Below, piece after piece: positions 7,944 to 15,593 of a stretch of DNA of 20,327 nucleotides; positions within the stretch are counted from its first letter, which is position 1, and each line of letters begins with the position of its first letter. This stretch comes from Paracoccaceae bacterium. GTDB taxonomy: Bacteria > Pseudomonadota > Alphaproteobacteria > Rhodobacterales > Rhodobacteraceae. The notes under the pieces are model-generated. The model did not search any database. It was not told where the DNA came from and saw nothing but the letters and a program-made list of their open reading frames with translations. The translations under genes were made by a program, and so were the position numbers. The stretch is taken from the NCBI GenBank assembly GCA_002400675.1, contig NVQY01000024.1, positions 1-20,327 on the forward strand, read 5' to 3'.

Positions 7944-8597
7944 TCAGACGTGGGTTTGCGCATAATGGCGGTCGGGCGCTTCGAGGTGGGGAACCGCGTT
8001 GAACAGGACCGGGCTAAGCTGGTCGCCGATCGGGAAAAGCCGGTGCATCGAAGTGTTCATGATCGCCAGCGCCATTTTTGCCATGGCCGGGGTGGACAGG
8101 TCCAGCACCTGGCGCATGACCATGGAAATCAGCCCACCAGAGGTGATGACCAATGCCGGGCCGTGGCCTTGGGAAATCTCAAGCAGGGCGGCGCTGACGC
8201 GGGTGTCGAAGGCGGTAAAGGTTTCGGGGGCGTCGGTGATTTCGTCGTTTTGCCAGGCTGAGAAGACTTGTGGCAGGTGGGCGACAAAGCCTTCGCGTTC
8301 GGTGGGGACTTGCAGGCCGGTCTGGGCTTCCAGCAGGTTGGCGAGGGTAAAGTATTCCAGTTCGTTCAGGCGGGGGTCGCGGATGGCCTGGGGGCCATAG
8401 CCCATTGCCTCGACCGTTTGGATATGGCGGTTCAGGGTGCCGCAAAAGATGCGCGGGTGGTGGCTGGCCGAGGCGCGAAGGTGGTCGCCGAGCCAGGTCG
8501 ATTGCTGCTGGCCAAGCGGGCTGAGTTGGTCATAGGCGGCTTCGGTGCGCGCGCCTGTGTTGGCCTGACCGTGGCGGATGAGGGTGATGTGGGACAT
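7944..8597 (-). CDS. Histidine phosphatase superfamily protein with altered second His site
   Basis: A 217-residue protein of the phosphoglycerate-mutase/acid-phosphatase fold. The phospho-accepting RHG motif is at 8-10 (LIRHGQAN), the basic phosphate pocket is likely near Arg57 (GTLNRHIQT), and LNELEY is at 78-82. The second catalytic His normally sits in a SHGG motif; here the equivalent is TSGG at 152-155, with Ser153 in place of the His. Such TSGG variants occur in part of the family as I recall, so it may be a distinct subfamily rather than a dead enzyme. It is the first gene of the four-gene minus-strand operon, with a strong AGGAG site 7 bases before the ATG. The substrate cannot be inferred from the sequence. 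Confidence 0.88.
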   Translation of the reverse strand: MSHITLIRHGQANTGARTEAAYDQLSPLGQQQSTWLGDHLRASASHHPRIFCGTLNRHIQTVEAMGYGPQAIRDPRLNELEYFTLANLLEAQTGLQVPTEREGFVAHLPQVFSAWQNDEITDAPETFTAFDTRVSAALLEISQGHGPALVITSGGLISMVMRQVLDLSTPAMAKMALAIMNTSMHRLFPIGDQLSPVLFNAVPHLEAPDRHYAQTHV

Positions 8598-8656
8598 GTG
8601 TATTCTCCTGCCTTGATCTTTCTTAGGCGAGCGCGGCGGGTGTTGCCAGTGGTGGA

Positions 8657-8690
8657 GCCTCCGGCGGGGATATTTATTAAACAGAAGAAG
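8657..8690 (+). repeat. 34-base intergenic element, copy 2
   Basis: Same element as at 5061-5094, with tt in place of gc in the middle. It lies between divergent genes, about 60 bases upstream of the histidine-phosphatase start on one side and of the amidohydrolase start on the other. It is followed by AAGGGGATGGGTTGA, which would be a two-codon open frame if read as a leader; probably chance. Confidence 0.75.
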
Positions 8691-8753
8691 GCAAAGGGGA
8701 TGGGTTGAGGGTGTGGGGCAATTGGGTCAGGTTTGGATTTTGGGAGGGGATTG

Positions 8754-9950
8754 ATGGAATTGGATCGGGGGCGGTTTTTGGCCGACCTGCACAGGTTGCG
8801 CGGGTTTGGCGCGGCGGGTGTGGGCAAGGGTGTGGTGCGGCCGGCTTATAGCGCGGCAGATATTGCCGCGCGGCAGTGGTTGGCGGGGCGTATGCGCGAG
8901 GCCGGATTGGAAGCGCGGTTTGATCCGGTGGGCAATTTGTTTGGCTTGGCGGCGGGGCGGTCCCTGTTGTTGGGGTCGCACAGCGATAGTCAGCCGCAGG
9001 GTGGTTGGCTGGATGGGGCCTTGGGTGTGGTGGCGGCGCTGGAGGTGGCGCGCGCGGTGCAGGCGGCGGGTGGGCCTGCGGTTTCGGTGGTCAGTTTTCA
9101 GGATGAAGAGGGGCGCTTTGGCGTGACCACCGGCAGTTCGGTCTGGTCCGGGGATCTGGCATTGGGCGAGGCGGATGTGTTGGTTGATCAGGGCGGTGTC
9201 AGTTTTGCGCAGGCGCGCGGGTTGATGGCGGATCTGGCCGGGGAGCCTGTCGATCCGGGGCGATTCTCCGGGTATATTGAGATGCATATCGAACAGGGGC
9301 CGGTGTTGGACGGGGCGGGCGAGCAGATTGGTGTGGTAAGCGATATTGTCGGCATCAGGGATATGCAGATTACGTTTCATGGGCAGCAGAACCACGCGGG
9401 CACCACGCCGATGCATTTGCGTCGCGATGCGTTTCAGGGTTTGGCGGCCTTTAACGCGGAGATCAACGCACGGCTTGCCTCGGTGGTCACGGATCGCAGT
9501 GTCTGGACTATCGGTCATGTGGCTGTGTCGCCCAATGCGTCGTCTATTGTGCCCGGGCGGGTGGAATTTTCGATGCAATGGCGCGATGGGGATGTGGATC
9601 GTCTGGCGCAGATGGAGGCGATCATTCGCACCACCGCGCAGGAGATTGCCTCGCTGCGCGGGTTGAGGTTGGAGTTTGGCGCGTTGCTGGGGCTTGAACC
9701 GGTGGTGATGGATGGTGCGTTGCGGGCGGGTCTGGAGGCTACCGCCGGGGCGGTTGCGCCCGGTCGGTGGCGGGTGATGCCGTCAGGCGCGCTGCATGAT
9801 GCGACCAACGTGGCGCGGTTGATGCCGGTTGCGATGTTGTTTGTGCCCTCGATCAACGGCATCAGTCATGCGTTTGAGGAAGACACGCACGAGGGCGATC
9901 TGGTGGTGGGCTTGGAGGTTCTGGCCCGCGCGGTCAGCGAAGTGCGTTAA
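8754..9950 (+). CDS. M20-family Zn amidohydrolase (hydantoinase/carbamoylase type)
   Basis: A 398-residue di-metal hydrolase of the N-carbamoyl-L-amino-acid hydrolase / allantoate amidohydrolase / beta-ureidopropionase group. Expected metal ligands are visible in order: His76 in GSHSDSQ, Asp87 in WLDGALGV, Glu118-Glu119 in QDEEGRF, His178 in [10 protein letters not shown] and His372 in ISHAFEEDT. The dimerisation domain contains NHAGTTPM (213-220). The first motif reads [10 protein letters not shown] rather than the usual HLDTVPNGG, and PSGALHDA replaces PSGAGHDA, so it is a divergent subgroup and the substrate is open. The start at 8754 follows GGAGGGGA; a TTG at 8733 is less likely. Codon use is unusual: many TTG, GTG and GGG codons make the coding strand very G-rich. 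Its last 17 bases overlap the convergent BtpA-like gene. Confidence 0.87.
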   Translation: MELDRGRFLADLHRLRGFGAAGVGKGVVRPAYSAADIAARQWLAGRMREAGLEARFDPVGNLFGLAAGRSLLLGSHSDSQPQGGWLDGALGVVAALEVARAVQAAGGPAVSVVSFQDEEGRFGVTTGSSVWSGDLALGEADVLVDQGGVSFAQARGLMADLAGEPVDPGRFSGYIEMHIEQGPVLDGAGEQIGVVSDIVGIRDMQITFHGQQNHAGTTPMHLRRDAFQGLAAFNAEINARLASVVTDRSVWTIGHVAVSPNASSIVPGRVEFSMQWRDGDVDRLAQMEAIIRTTAQEIASLRGLRLEFGALLGLEPVVMDGALRAGLEATAGAVAPGRWRVMPSGALHDATNVARLMPVAMLFVPSINGISHAFEEDTHEGDLVVGLEVLARAVSEVR

Positions 9951-10737
9951 CGGCGTCCATGAACCGTTTGACCCTTTCGCCATCCACCGCGTTCCAGGTA
10001 TCACCGTCAATCTTGAAATGGGTGCCGATGATGCACCCGGAGGCCACCGACATGACATCCCTGACGTTGTCCAGATTGACGCCGGTGTTGGCAAAGACCG
10101 GCACCAGTTCGCCCACGGCTTGCGCGACTTTGCGCAGGTCTGATGCTTCGGCGGGTTGGCCGGTGATCGGGCCGGACACCAGAATGGCGTCTGCAAGGGA
10201 CGAAAACACCGCAGATTTAGCCCGCAGCCCGATTGGCCGTTGGTCCAGCGAATGGGCGAATTCGGCGTTGATGTTGAACAGCATCTTCAGGTCCGGGCGA
10301 TCAAGGTTGCGCCGTTTGCGCGCCGGTGTGGCGCAGTCGGGGGCCCACACGCCCATGTCGGACGCAAACACGCCGGTAAAGATTTCGCGCACGAATTGCG
10401 CCTGCGTGGCCACGGCGATTGAAACCGAGGCGTCCGGGTCCCACAGGTAGTTGACGCCAAACGGCACTTTGAGGGTGGATTTGCACGCCGTCACCACGGC
10501 GGTCATCGCGGCAATGCCTTCGGGTGAGGCCTTGAGCAGATAGGGCCGGTCGTTTTCGTTGCCGAACATGATCGCATCGACGCCGCCCGCTTGCAGGTTT
10601 TCGATGTCGGCGATGGCCCCCTCGATCAGCCGGTCCATGCCGCCATCGGCATCATACAGCGGCGAGCCGGGAAGCGCGCCGATGTGGCACATCGAAATGA
10701 CCGCCTTTTTCGTGTCGCCGAGAAAATCAAAAATCAT
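9934..10737 (-). CDS. BtpA/SgcQ-family TIM-barrel protein
   Basis: A 267-residue protein starting [20 protein letters not shown] and containing [68 protein letters not shown] and [11 protein letters not shown], the conserved run of the BtpA/SgcQ family. These are predicted (beta/alpha)8 barrels. Cyanobacterial BtpA is linked to photosystem I biogenesis, and SgcQ sits in a sugar-related cluster and is annotated as a putative nucleosidase. Neither role can be transferred here. The start at 10737 follows GAAGGG with 8-base spacing. The 3' end overlaps the convergent amidohydrolase gene by 17 bases, and 153 bases separate it from the divergent TRAP transporter genes, so shared regulation with the transporter is possible. 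Confidence 0.85.
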   Translation of the reverse strand: MIFDFLGDTKKAVISMCHIGALPGSPLYDADGGMDRLIEGAIADIENLQAGGVDAIMFGNENDRPYLLKASPEGIAAMTAVVTACKSTLKVPFGVNYLWDPDASVSIAVATQAQFVREIFTGVFASDMGVWAPDCATPARKRRNLDRPDLKMLFNINAEFAHSLDQRPIGLRAKSAVFSSLADAILVSGPITGQPAEASDLRKVAQAVGELVPVFANTGVNLDNVRDVMSVASGCIIGTHFKIDGDTWNAVDGERVKRFMDAVNALR

Positions 10738-10890
10738 GCTGGGGTCCCTTCGTGGTTTGCCGCCCGGCCAGCATCGGTGATGCCGCCGGCAAAGGCGAGA
10801 TATCACAATTCGCGCGCGCCGGGCAAAGAACTGTTCGATCCGGCGTGAATTCTTGCTAGAGAGGACAGGAAAATCAACAGGGAGACAACA

Positions 10891-11850
10891 ATGTTCAACT
10901 TTATCAAGCCGTTTATTGCCACAATCGCGGTCGCGGGGCTGGCCGCAACAGCCGTCAGCGCCGAAACCCGCGTGACCTATAAGTCGGCCAAAACCACCTC
11001 GTCCTACTATCAGATGGCTGTGCAGATCGCCGAGGCCATGAAGGCCGGATCAAACGGCGATATCATCGTCACGGTTGAGGAAAGCCAGGGATCGGTGCAA
11101 AACGTGATGGAGGTGCGTGCGCGTGGTGGCGACTACGTTTTCACCACGCCGCCGGTTTTGGTGCGGCTGGCGCAGGGTGGCAAGGCGATGTTCGACGGCA
11201 AGGGCGATCCGGCCTTTGACGAAATCCGCGCCTTGTTCCCGATTCCGTCGCTGACCATGCATTTTGTCATGTCCGAGGCGTCTGGTGTCACCGATTTCGC
11301 CGGGCTTGAAGGCAAGACGATCCTGCTTGGCAAAGGGTCGTTTGGTGCGCGTGAAGGGGCCAAGTACCTCAAGCTGTTCGGGCTGGAAGGCAAGGTGAAC
11401 ATCGCCGATGTGGAATTGTCCGGCGCGGTTCAGGCCCTCAAGAACGGTCAGATCGACGGGTTTGTCACCGCCGGGTCGTTTCCGGCCCCCAACGTGATCG
11501 AAGCCGCCGCATCAACCGGCGTGCATGTGTTGTCGCTGAATGATGAGCAGATCAAGACAAGCAAGCGTACCCGGCTGGTCATTCCGGCGGGCACCTATGC
11601 GGGTCAGACCACAGACATCGTGACCACTTCGTTGCCGGTTGTGGCCTATACCACCACCAAGATGGATGACGACACGGCCTATGCGCTGACCAAGACCTAT
11701 TGGGAAAGCAAGGGCAACATGGGCACGGCGGCGGCCTGGTGGAATGGCGTCGACAAGGGGCTGATGACCAACATCACCGGCAAGATCCACCCGGGCGCGG
11801 TTCGGTATTATACCGAGGCCGGTATCGCCCTTAGCGACGCGCAAAAGTAA
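10891..11850 (+). CDS. TRAP transporter solute-binding protein, TAXI family
   Basis: A periplasmic ligand-binding protein that delivers substrate to the TRAP permease. The 319-residue precursor has a Sec signal peptide (basic start, hydrophobic FIATIAVAGLAATAV, likely cleavage after VSA at residue 24). The mature part has TAXI-type features: SAKTTSSYYQMAVQIAEAM, VQNVMEVRARGGDYVFTTPP, LEGKTILLGKGSFGAREGAK and ALKNGQIDGFVTAGSFPAP. An AGGGAG ribosome binding site lies 6 bases before the ATG. An intrinsic terminator follows the stop codon, and the permease gene comes next. TAXI ligands are poorly known (glutamate/glutamine-like compounds in some studied cases), so no substrate is assigned. Confidence 0.92.
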   Translation: MFNFIKPFIATIAVAGLAATAVSAETRVTYKSAKTTSSYYQMAVQIAEAMKAGSNGDIIVTVEESQGSVQNVMEVRARGGDYVFTTPPVLVRLAQGGKAMFDGKGDPAFDEIRALFPIPSLTMHFVMSEASGVTDFAGLEGKTILLGKGSFGAREGAKYLKLFGLEGKVNIADVELSGAVQALKNGQIDGFVTAGSFPAPNVIEAAASTGVHVLSLNDEQIKTSKRTRLVIPAGTYAGQTTDIVTTSLPVVAYTTTKMDDDTAYALTKTYWESKGNMGTAAAWWNGVDKGLMTNITGKIHPGAVRYYTEAGIALSDAQK

Positions 11851-11875
11851 GGTTTCGCGGTAGAAATCATTCAGG

Positions 11876-11900
11876 CCGGGCGGGGAACTGCCCGGTTTTT
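11876..11900 (+). terminator. Intrinsic terminator between TRAP binding-protein and permease genes
   Basis: CCGGGCGG pairs with CTGCCCGG (8 bases, one G-U) around a GGAA tetraloop of the GNRA class, followed directly by TTTTT. It lies 25 bases after the binding-protein stop and just before the permease gene on the same strand. Partial read-through would give more binding protein than permease, a known arrangement in binding-protein transporters. Confidence 0.8.
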
Positions 11901-11922
11901 CTACATGTGGGGGGCACAGATC

Positions 11923-13710
11923 ATGACGGGTGCAATTCAAACTGGCAAGCTGTGGCATTATTCGTGGCTTGCCTTGGCGGTTGTCATGGTTGCCTTTCAT
12001 CTCGGCCTGATATTTTCCGGGCTTGTGCCCAATCTGGTCAGCCGGCCCCTGCATCTGGCGTTTGTCCTGCCGTGGGTGTTTGTGTTTGGGGCCAAATCGA
12101 AACCGGCGTTGGTGTCGGGGGTTATCCTGTCGGTTGCCGGTGTCAGTGCCGCGCTTTGGGTGGCGGTCAATCACAACATGCTGGGGGATCAATACGGGTT
12201 TCTCGAAAGCAATTTTCAGATCGTGATCGCCGTCGAGTTGCTGGTCTGCGTGATCGAAGCCGCCCGCCGCGCCATTGGCTGGCCCTTGCCCATGGTGGCG
12301 GTGACGGCGCTTGCCTATGCCTTGTTCGGCAGCAACATTCCCGGCGAATTTGGCCATTCCGGCACGCCGCTGAAAAGTTTTCTGGGCACCATGACCATCG
12401 CCGAGGGCGGTATCTGGGGCAGCCTGACGGCGGTGTCGGTCGGGGTGGTGTCAATCTTCGTGATCTTCGGCGCGGTGCTGAACGCGGGCGAGGCGGGGCA
12501 GGGGTTCATGAACGTGGCCTCGGCGGCGGCGGGGCGGCTCAAGGGCGGCGCGGCCAAGGTTTCGGTCATCTCATCCGCCTTGTTCGGGTCGATTTCCGGG
12601 TCGGCCTCGGCCAATGTCGCGTCGACCGGGGCGATTACTTTGCCGGCCATGACCGCGCTTGGCTATCCCAAACGACTGGCGGCGGCGGTAGAGGCGGTTG
12701 CCTCGTCCGGCGGGCAGATCATGCCACCGCTGATGGGGGCCGGAGCGTTCGTGATGGTCGAATTGACCGGCGTGCCCTACACCAGCGTGATGGCGGCGGC
12801 GATCCTGCCGGCGATATTGTTCTTTTTTGCGGTCTGGATGGGGATCAACGCCTATGCGTCCCGCTATGATCTGCGGCCCATTGATGCCAGCGAACAACCC
12901 TCGCGCCGGGACGTGGTGATTACGTCCGGGTTCTTTTTGGTGCCGTTTTCGGTGCTGTTGTGGGGTATGTTCTGGATCGGATTCACGCCGCAATATTCGG
13001 CCAGCATGGCGATCCTTGCCGGGGCGATCCTGCTGTTCTTCAACCGCGCGGCGCGGTTTGATCCGTCGATGATTGCGGAACGGTTTTCCTCGGCCCTGAT
13101 GAACGCGGCGCGCCAGATTTCCATGATTGCGGCGATCATCTTTTGCGCGTCGATCATCATTGGCGTGCTGTCAATCACCGGGTTGGGGGTGAAAATCACC
13201 TCTTTGATCCTGTCCGGGTCGGGCGGCATGTTGTGGTCGACGCTGTTGCTGACCGCGCTGGCCTGCCTTGTTCTGGGCATGGAGGTGCCCACCACAGCCG
13301 CCTACGTCATCAGCGTTTCGGTGGCCGGTCCCGCCCTGATCCAACAGGGGTTAGAGCCGTTGCAGGCGCATCTGTTCGTGTTCTGGTTCGCGCTGCTGTC
13401 GACCATAACGCCGCCGGTTTGCGGGGCGGTGTTCATCGCGGCGGGCATGATTGGCGAAAACTGGATCAAGGTCGCCCTGACGGCGATGGCGCTGGGCGTT
13501 GGCCTGTATGTGATCCCTTTGGGCATGATCGCCAACCCGGACGTCTTGCGGATCGCGCAAGACCCGCTGGCGGCGATCATCGCCTTTGTCAGAATGGCCG
13601 TGGGGTTGGGCATTCTCAGCTATGGGTTGATCGCCCTGACCAACCCACTTGCCAAACTTGCGGGCGGCGGGCTGGGGCTGGCAATCGTCCTGTCGGGTGC
13701 GGTGATCTGA
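11923..13710 (+). CDS. TRAP transporter permease, 4TM/12TM (DctQ-DctM) fusion
   Basis: Secondary transporter membrane subunit that takes up the TAXI ligand using an ion gradient. The product is about 595 residues from the ATG at 11923. The first roughly 130 residues hold four hydrophobic segments (small DctQ-like part, ending in IEAARRAIGWPLPMVAVTAL). The rest is the DctM domain, with the signature FGSISGSASANVASTG and then VASSGGQIMPPLMGAGAFVM, followed by about eight more membrane segments. I prefer 11923 because GGGGGG lies 8 bases before it. The ATG at 11905 (six residues longer) begins four bases after the terminator T-run and has no ribosome binding site. It is transcribed by read-through from the binding-protein gene or from an unseen promoter. 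At about 600 residues it is on the short side for TAXI-type fusions. Confidence 0.9.
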   Translation: MTGAIQTGKLWHYSWLALAVVMVAFHLGLIFSGLVPNLVSRPLHLAFVLPWVFVFGAKSKPALVSGVILSVAGVSAALWVAVNHNMLGDQYGFLESNFQIVIAVELLVCVIEAARRAIGWPLPMVAVTALAYALFGSNIPGEFGHSGTPLKSFLGTMTIAEGGIWGSLTAVSVGVVSIFVIFGAVLNAGEAGQGFMNVASAAAGRLKGGAAKVSVISSALFGSISGSASANVASTGAITLPAMTALGYPKRLAAAVEAVASSGGQIMPPLMGAGAFVMVELTGVPYTSVMAAAILPAILFFFAVWMGINAYASRYDLRPIDASEQPSRRDVVITSGFFLVPFSVLLWGMFWIGFTPQYSASMAILAGAILLFFNRAARFDPSMIAERFSSALMNAARQISMIAAIIFCASIIIGVLSITGLGVKITSLILSGSGGMLWSTLLLTALACLVLGMEVPTTAAYVISVSVAGPALIQQGLEPLQAHLFVFWFALLSTITPPVCGAVFIAAGMIGENWIKVALTAMALGVGLYVIPLGMIANPDVLRIAQDPLAAIIAFVRMAVGLGILSYGLIALTNPLAKLAGGGLGLAIVLSGAVI

Positions 13711-13753
13711 CCGCTTGAGGGTGCCAATTATCGCATGGCCCCCCGCCCACGCC

Positions 13754-13782
13754 TTGCACCCGTGCGCGCCAACCCCTACATC
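13754..13782 (+). promoter_or_regulatory. Candidate smpB promoter
   Basis: TTGCAC, a 17-base spacer and TACATC precede smpB, with only 8 bases between the -10-like box and the ATG. Each hexamer matches the sigma-70 consensus at only three positions, but TTG at -35 is the most conserved part in alphaproteobacteria. If real, transcription starts at or within a base or two of the ATG. Confidence 0.3.
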
Positions 13783-13790
13783 TGCGCCCC

Positions 13791-14267
13791 ATGGCCCAGA
13801 GCAAGCAAAACCCAAATTACAAGGTGGTCGCCGAAAACCGGCGGGCGCGGTTCGACTATGCGATCGAGGATGACGTGGAATGTGGCATCATGCTGGAAGG
13901 CTCCGAGGTGAAATCGCTGCGGGTCGGCGGGTCCAACATCGCCGAAAGCTATGCGGCGGTCGAAGAGGGCGAACTGTGGTTGGTCAATTCCTACATCGCC
14001 CCCTATGACCGCGCAAAAACCTTTCGCCACGAAGAACGCCGCCGGCGTAAGTTGCTGGTTTCGCGTAAAGAATTGTCCAGACTGTGGAACGCGACCCAGC
14101 GTAAGGGCATGACCCTGGTGCCGCTGGTAATGTACTTTAATCACAAAGGGCTGGCCAAGATTAAGATCGGCATCGGCAAAGGCAAAAAGCTGCACGACAA
14201 GCGCGAGACACAGGCAAGACGCGACTGGGGTCGCCAGAAGGCGCGGCTGCTTAAGGATAACCGTTAA
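13791..14267 (+). CDS. smpB: SsrA-binding protein SmpB
   Basis: SmpB binds the tRNA-like part of tmRNA and brings it to stalled ribosomes for trans-translation. The 158-residue product is full length. It shows the beta-barrel core [40 protein letters not shown], the RNA-binding [20 protein letters not shown], and the basic C-terminal tail [20 protein letters not shown] that enters the mRNA channel. No Shine-Dalgarno sequence precedes the ATG (upstream bases are CTGCGCCCC), which fits a leaderless or very short-leader mRNA. The gene ends three bases from the stop codon of the convergent YegD-like gene. tmRNA itself (ssrA) is not in the window. Confidence 0.97.
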   Translation: MAQSKQNPNYKVVAENRRARFDYAIEDDVECGIMLEGSEVKSLRVGGSNIAESYAAVEEGELWLVNSYIAPYDRAKTFRHEERRRRKLLVSRKELSRLWNATQRKGMTLVPLVMYFNHKGLAKIKIGIGKGKKLHDKRETQARRDWGRQKARLLKDNR

Positions 14268-14270
14268 CGC

Positions 14271-15512
14271 TTAGCGCCGCGTGGCCAGCGCCAAGCCATC
14301 AACTACGGCTGTGAACGCATCCGACTGGATGATCTCGGCGCTTGGGCAAATCGCCCTGATTTCGTCCGACACAAACCGCATCAGGCTTGATCCCCCGACC
14401 AGAACCACATGGCCAATCCGCCCCGGTTCAACCCCGGCGATGTCCAGCGTCTCGTTGATCGCCCCGCGCAGACGTGTTTGATTGTCGGCAAGAACGTCGT
14501 CCAGAACCTCTCGGGTGATGGTCTCAAACAGGCCGGGTTCAATGAACCCCATGTCGATGCCGCCCTGACCTTTATCCGTGTTCGCCGCGATTTTGCCGCG
14601 CTCGACCGCAAAGGCCAGTTCGTGCCCCAGTTCCAGTTCCAGCACCGTGAACAGGCGATCCATCTTTGGCCGGTCAACCGCAAGCCGCGCCATGTCGGCC
14701 ACCATCCGCCGCATCTCGCCAGTGTAAAGAAACGGAATCTTCGCCCATGTCGCCAGATCGACATAAGGTCCGCGCGGCACCGGCAACAATCCCGGCCCCA
14801 TATGGCGGCGCAACTGTCCGCCCAATCCCAACAGGGGCATGGCTCGCGCCAGCGATACCGAATGGTCGAAATCCGTGCCACCCAGACGGATACCGTGGCT
14901 CGCTAGGATATCGGCGTGCGTCCCGTCGCTGCGAAACACCGAAAAATCCGAGGTGCCCCCGCCGATGTCGACGATCAGCCCTATGTCGCCTTCTGGTCCC
15001 ATGGCGTGGCTTGCCATGGCTGCGGCCTCTGGTTCGGCAAGGAATGTCACCTGTTCAAAACCTGCGGCCAGATAGCAATCGCGCAGATCCTGTTCGGCCT
15101 GCGCATCCTTGGCCGGATCAGCGGTGTGGAAATGCACTGGCCGTCCGGAAAGAGCGCGCCGAAACCGCAGCCCGGTAAACTTTTCAGACCGCTGGCGCAG
15201 CTCGACCAGAAATTCCGTGATGACCCCGGAAATGGTCCGTCGATACCCGCTGATCAGCCGCGATTCGTGCAAAAGAGGCAACCCCAGCGCACTTTTCAGC
15301 GCCCGCATATACCGCCCGTCCTCGCCAGCGATCAGCGCATCAGAGGCCGCAACCCCGATCTTCATCGTCTTTTCCTCGTCCGGAAAAAACACCGCCGTCG
15401 GCAGCGTGTCGGCACCATTTTCCACCGGAATGCGAAACACGCCGTTCGGAATCACCACGGCGGCGGCGGAATTGGAGGTTCCGAAATCTATCGCGAGCGT
15501 ATCAGTTTGCAT
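14271..15512 (-). CDS. Hsp70-fold protein of the YegD type
   Basis: An Hsp70/actin-fold ATPase of 413 residues, far shorter than DnaK (about 640) because it lacks the C-terminal substrate-binding and lid domains. Phosphate-binding motifs are AIDFGTSNSAAAVV (7-20) and LIVDIGGGTSDFSVF (179-193), and the adenosine motif is HVVLVGGSSLMRFV near the C-terminus; LAEPEAAAMA (159-168) is also typical. A family-specific insertion in the second half (LLPVPRGPYVDLATWAKIPF) matches YegD-like proteins. I chose the ATG at 15512 because the fold begins immediately and AGGTGAG precedes it. Its client and role are unknown; without a substrate-binding domain it is probably not a general chaperone. It is divergent from the sulfurtransferase operon (192-base gap). 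Confidence 0.88.
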   Translation of the reverse strand: MQTDTLAIDFGTSNSAAAVVIPNGVFRIPVENGADTLPTAVFFPDEEKTMKIGVAASDALIAGEDGRYMRALKSALGLPLLHESRLISGYRRTISGVITEFLVELRQRSEKFTGLRFRRALSGRPVHFHTADPAKDAQAEQDLRDCYLAAGFEQVTFLAEPEAAAMASHAMGPEGDIGLIVDIGGGTSDFSVFRSDGTHADILASHGIRLGGTDFDHSVSLARAMPLLGLGGQLRRHMGPGLLPVPRGPYVDLATWAKIPFLYTGEMRRMVADMARLAVDRPKMDRLFTVLELELGHELAFAVERGKIAANTDKGQGGIDMGFIEPGLFETITREVLDDVLADNQTRLRGAINETLDIAGVEPGRIGHVVLVGGSSLMRFVSDEIRAICPSAEIIQSDAFTAVVDGLALATRR

Positions 15513-15560
15513 GGTCTCACCTGTTCGAAGGGCCGCACCTGTTAACGGGCTTCGCCTCTC

Positions 15561-15582
15561 GGGGCAATCCGGCAAATGCCCC
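15561..15582. promoter_or_regulatory. Short inverted repeat upstream of the YegD-like gene
   Basis: Perfect 6-base arms GGGGCA and TGCCCC surround a 10-base loop, 49 bases upstream of the YegD-like start on the minus strand. It could be an operator or an RNA hairpin in the leader. There is no adjacent T-run, so it is not a terminator. Confidence 0.25.
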
Positions 15583-15593
15583 TTGGGCGGCTG

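Noticed and set aside
8432..8827. Minus-strand open frame crossing the histidine-phosphatase start
   Set aside because: It overlaps the real start, the 34-base element and the amidohydrolase start; no ribosome binding site or domain.
8727..9578. 283-codon minus-strand open frame opposite the amidohydrolase gene
   Set aside because: The plus strand carries all metal-binding motifs in order; the antisense product has no recognisable domain and is Arg/His/Pro-rich.
10771..10783. GCATC-GGT-GATGC dyad between the BtpA-like and TAXI genes
   Set aside because: Arms of 5 bases with a 3-base centre are short and no promoter boxes align with it; probably chance.
11905..11907. ATG at 11905 as the permease start
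   Set aside because: It begins four bases after the terminator T-run with no ribosome binding site; 11923 has a G-rich site at good spacing.
11512..12357. 281-codon minus-strand open frame opposite the TRAP genes
   Set aside because: It spans the 3' end of one TRAP gene, the terminator and the start of the next, and shows no family resemblance.
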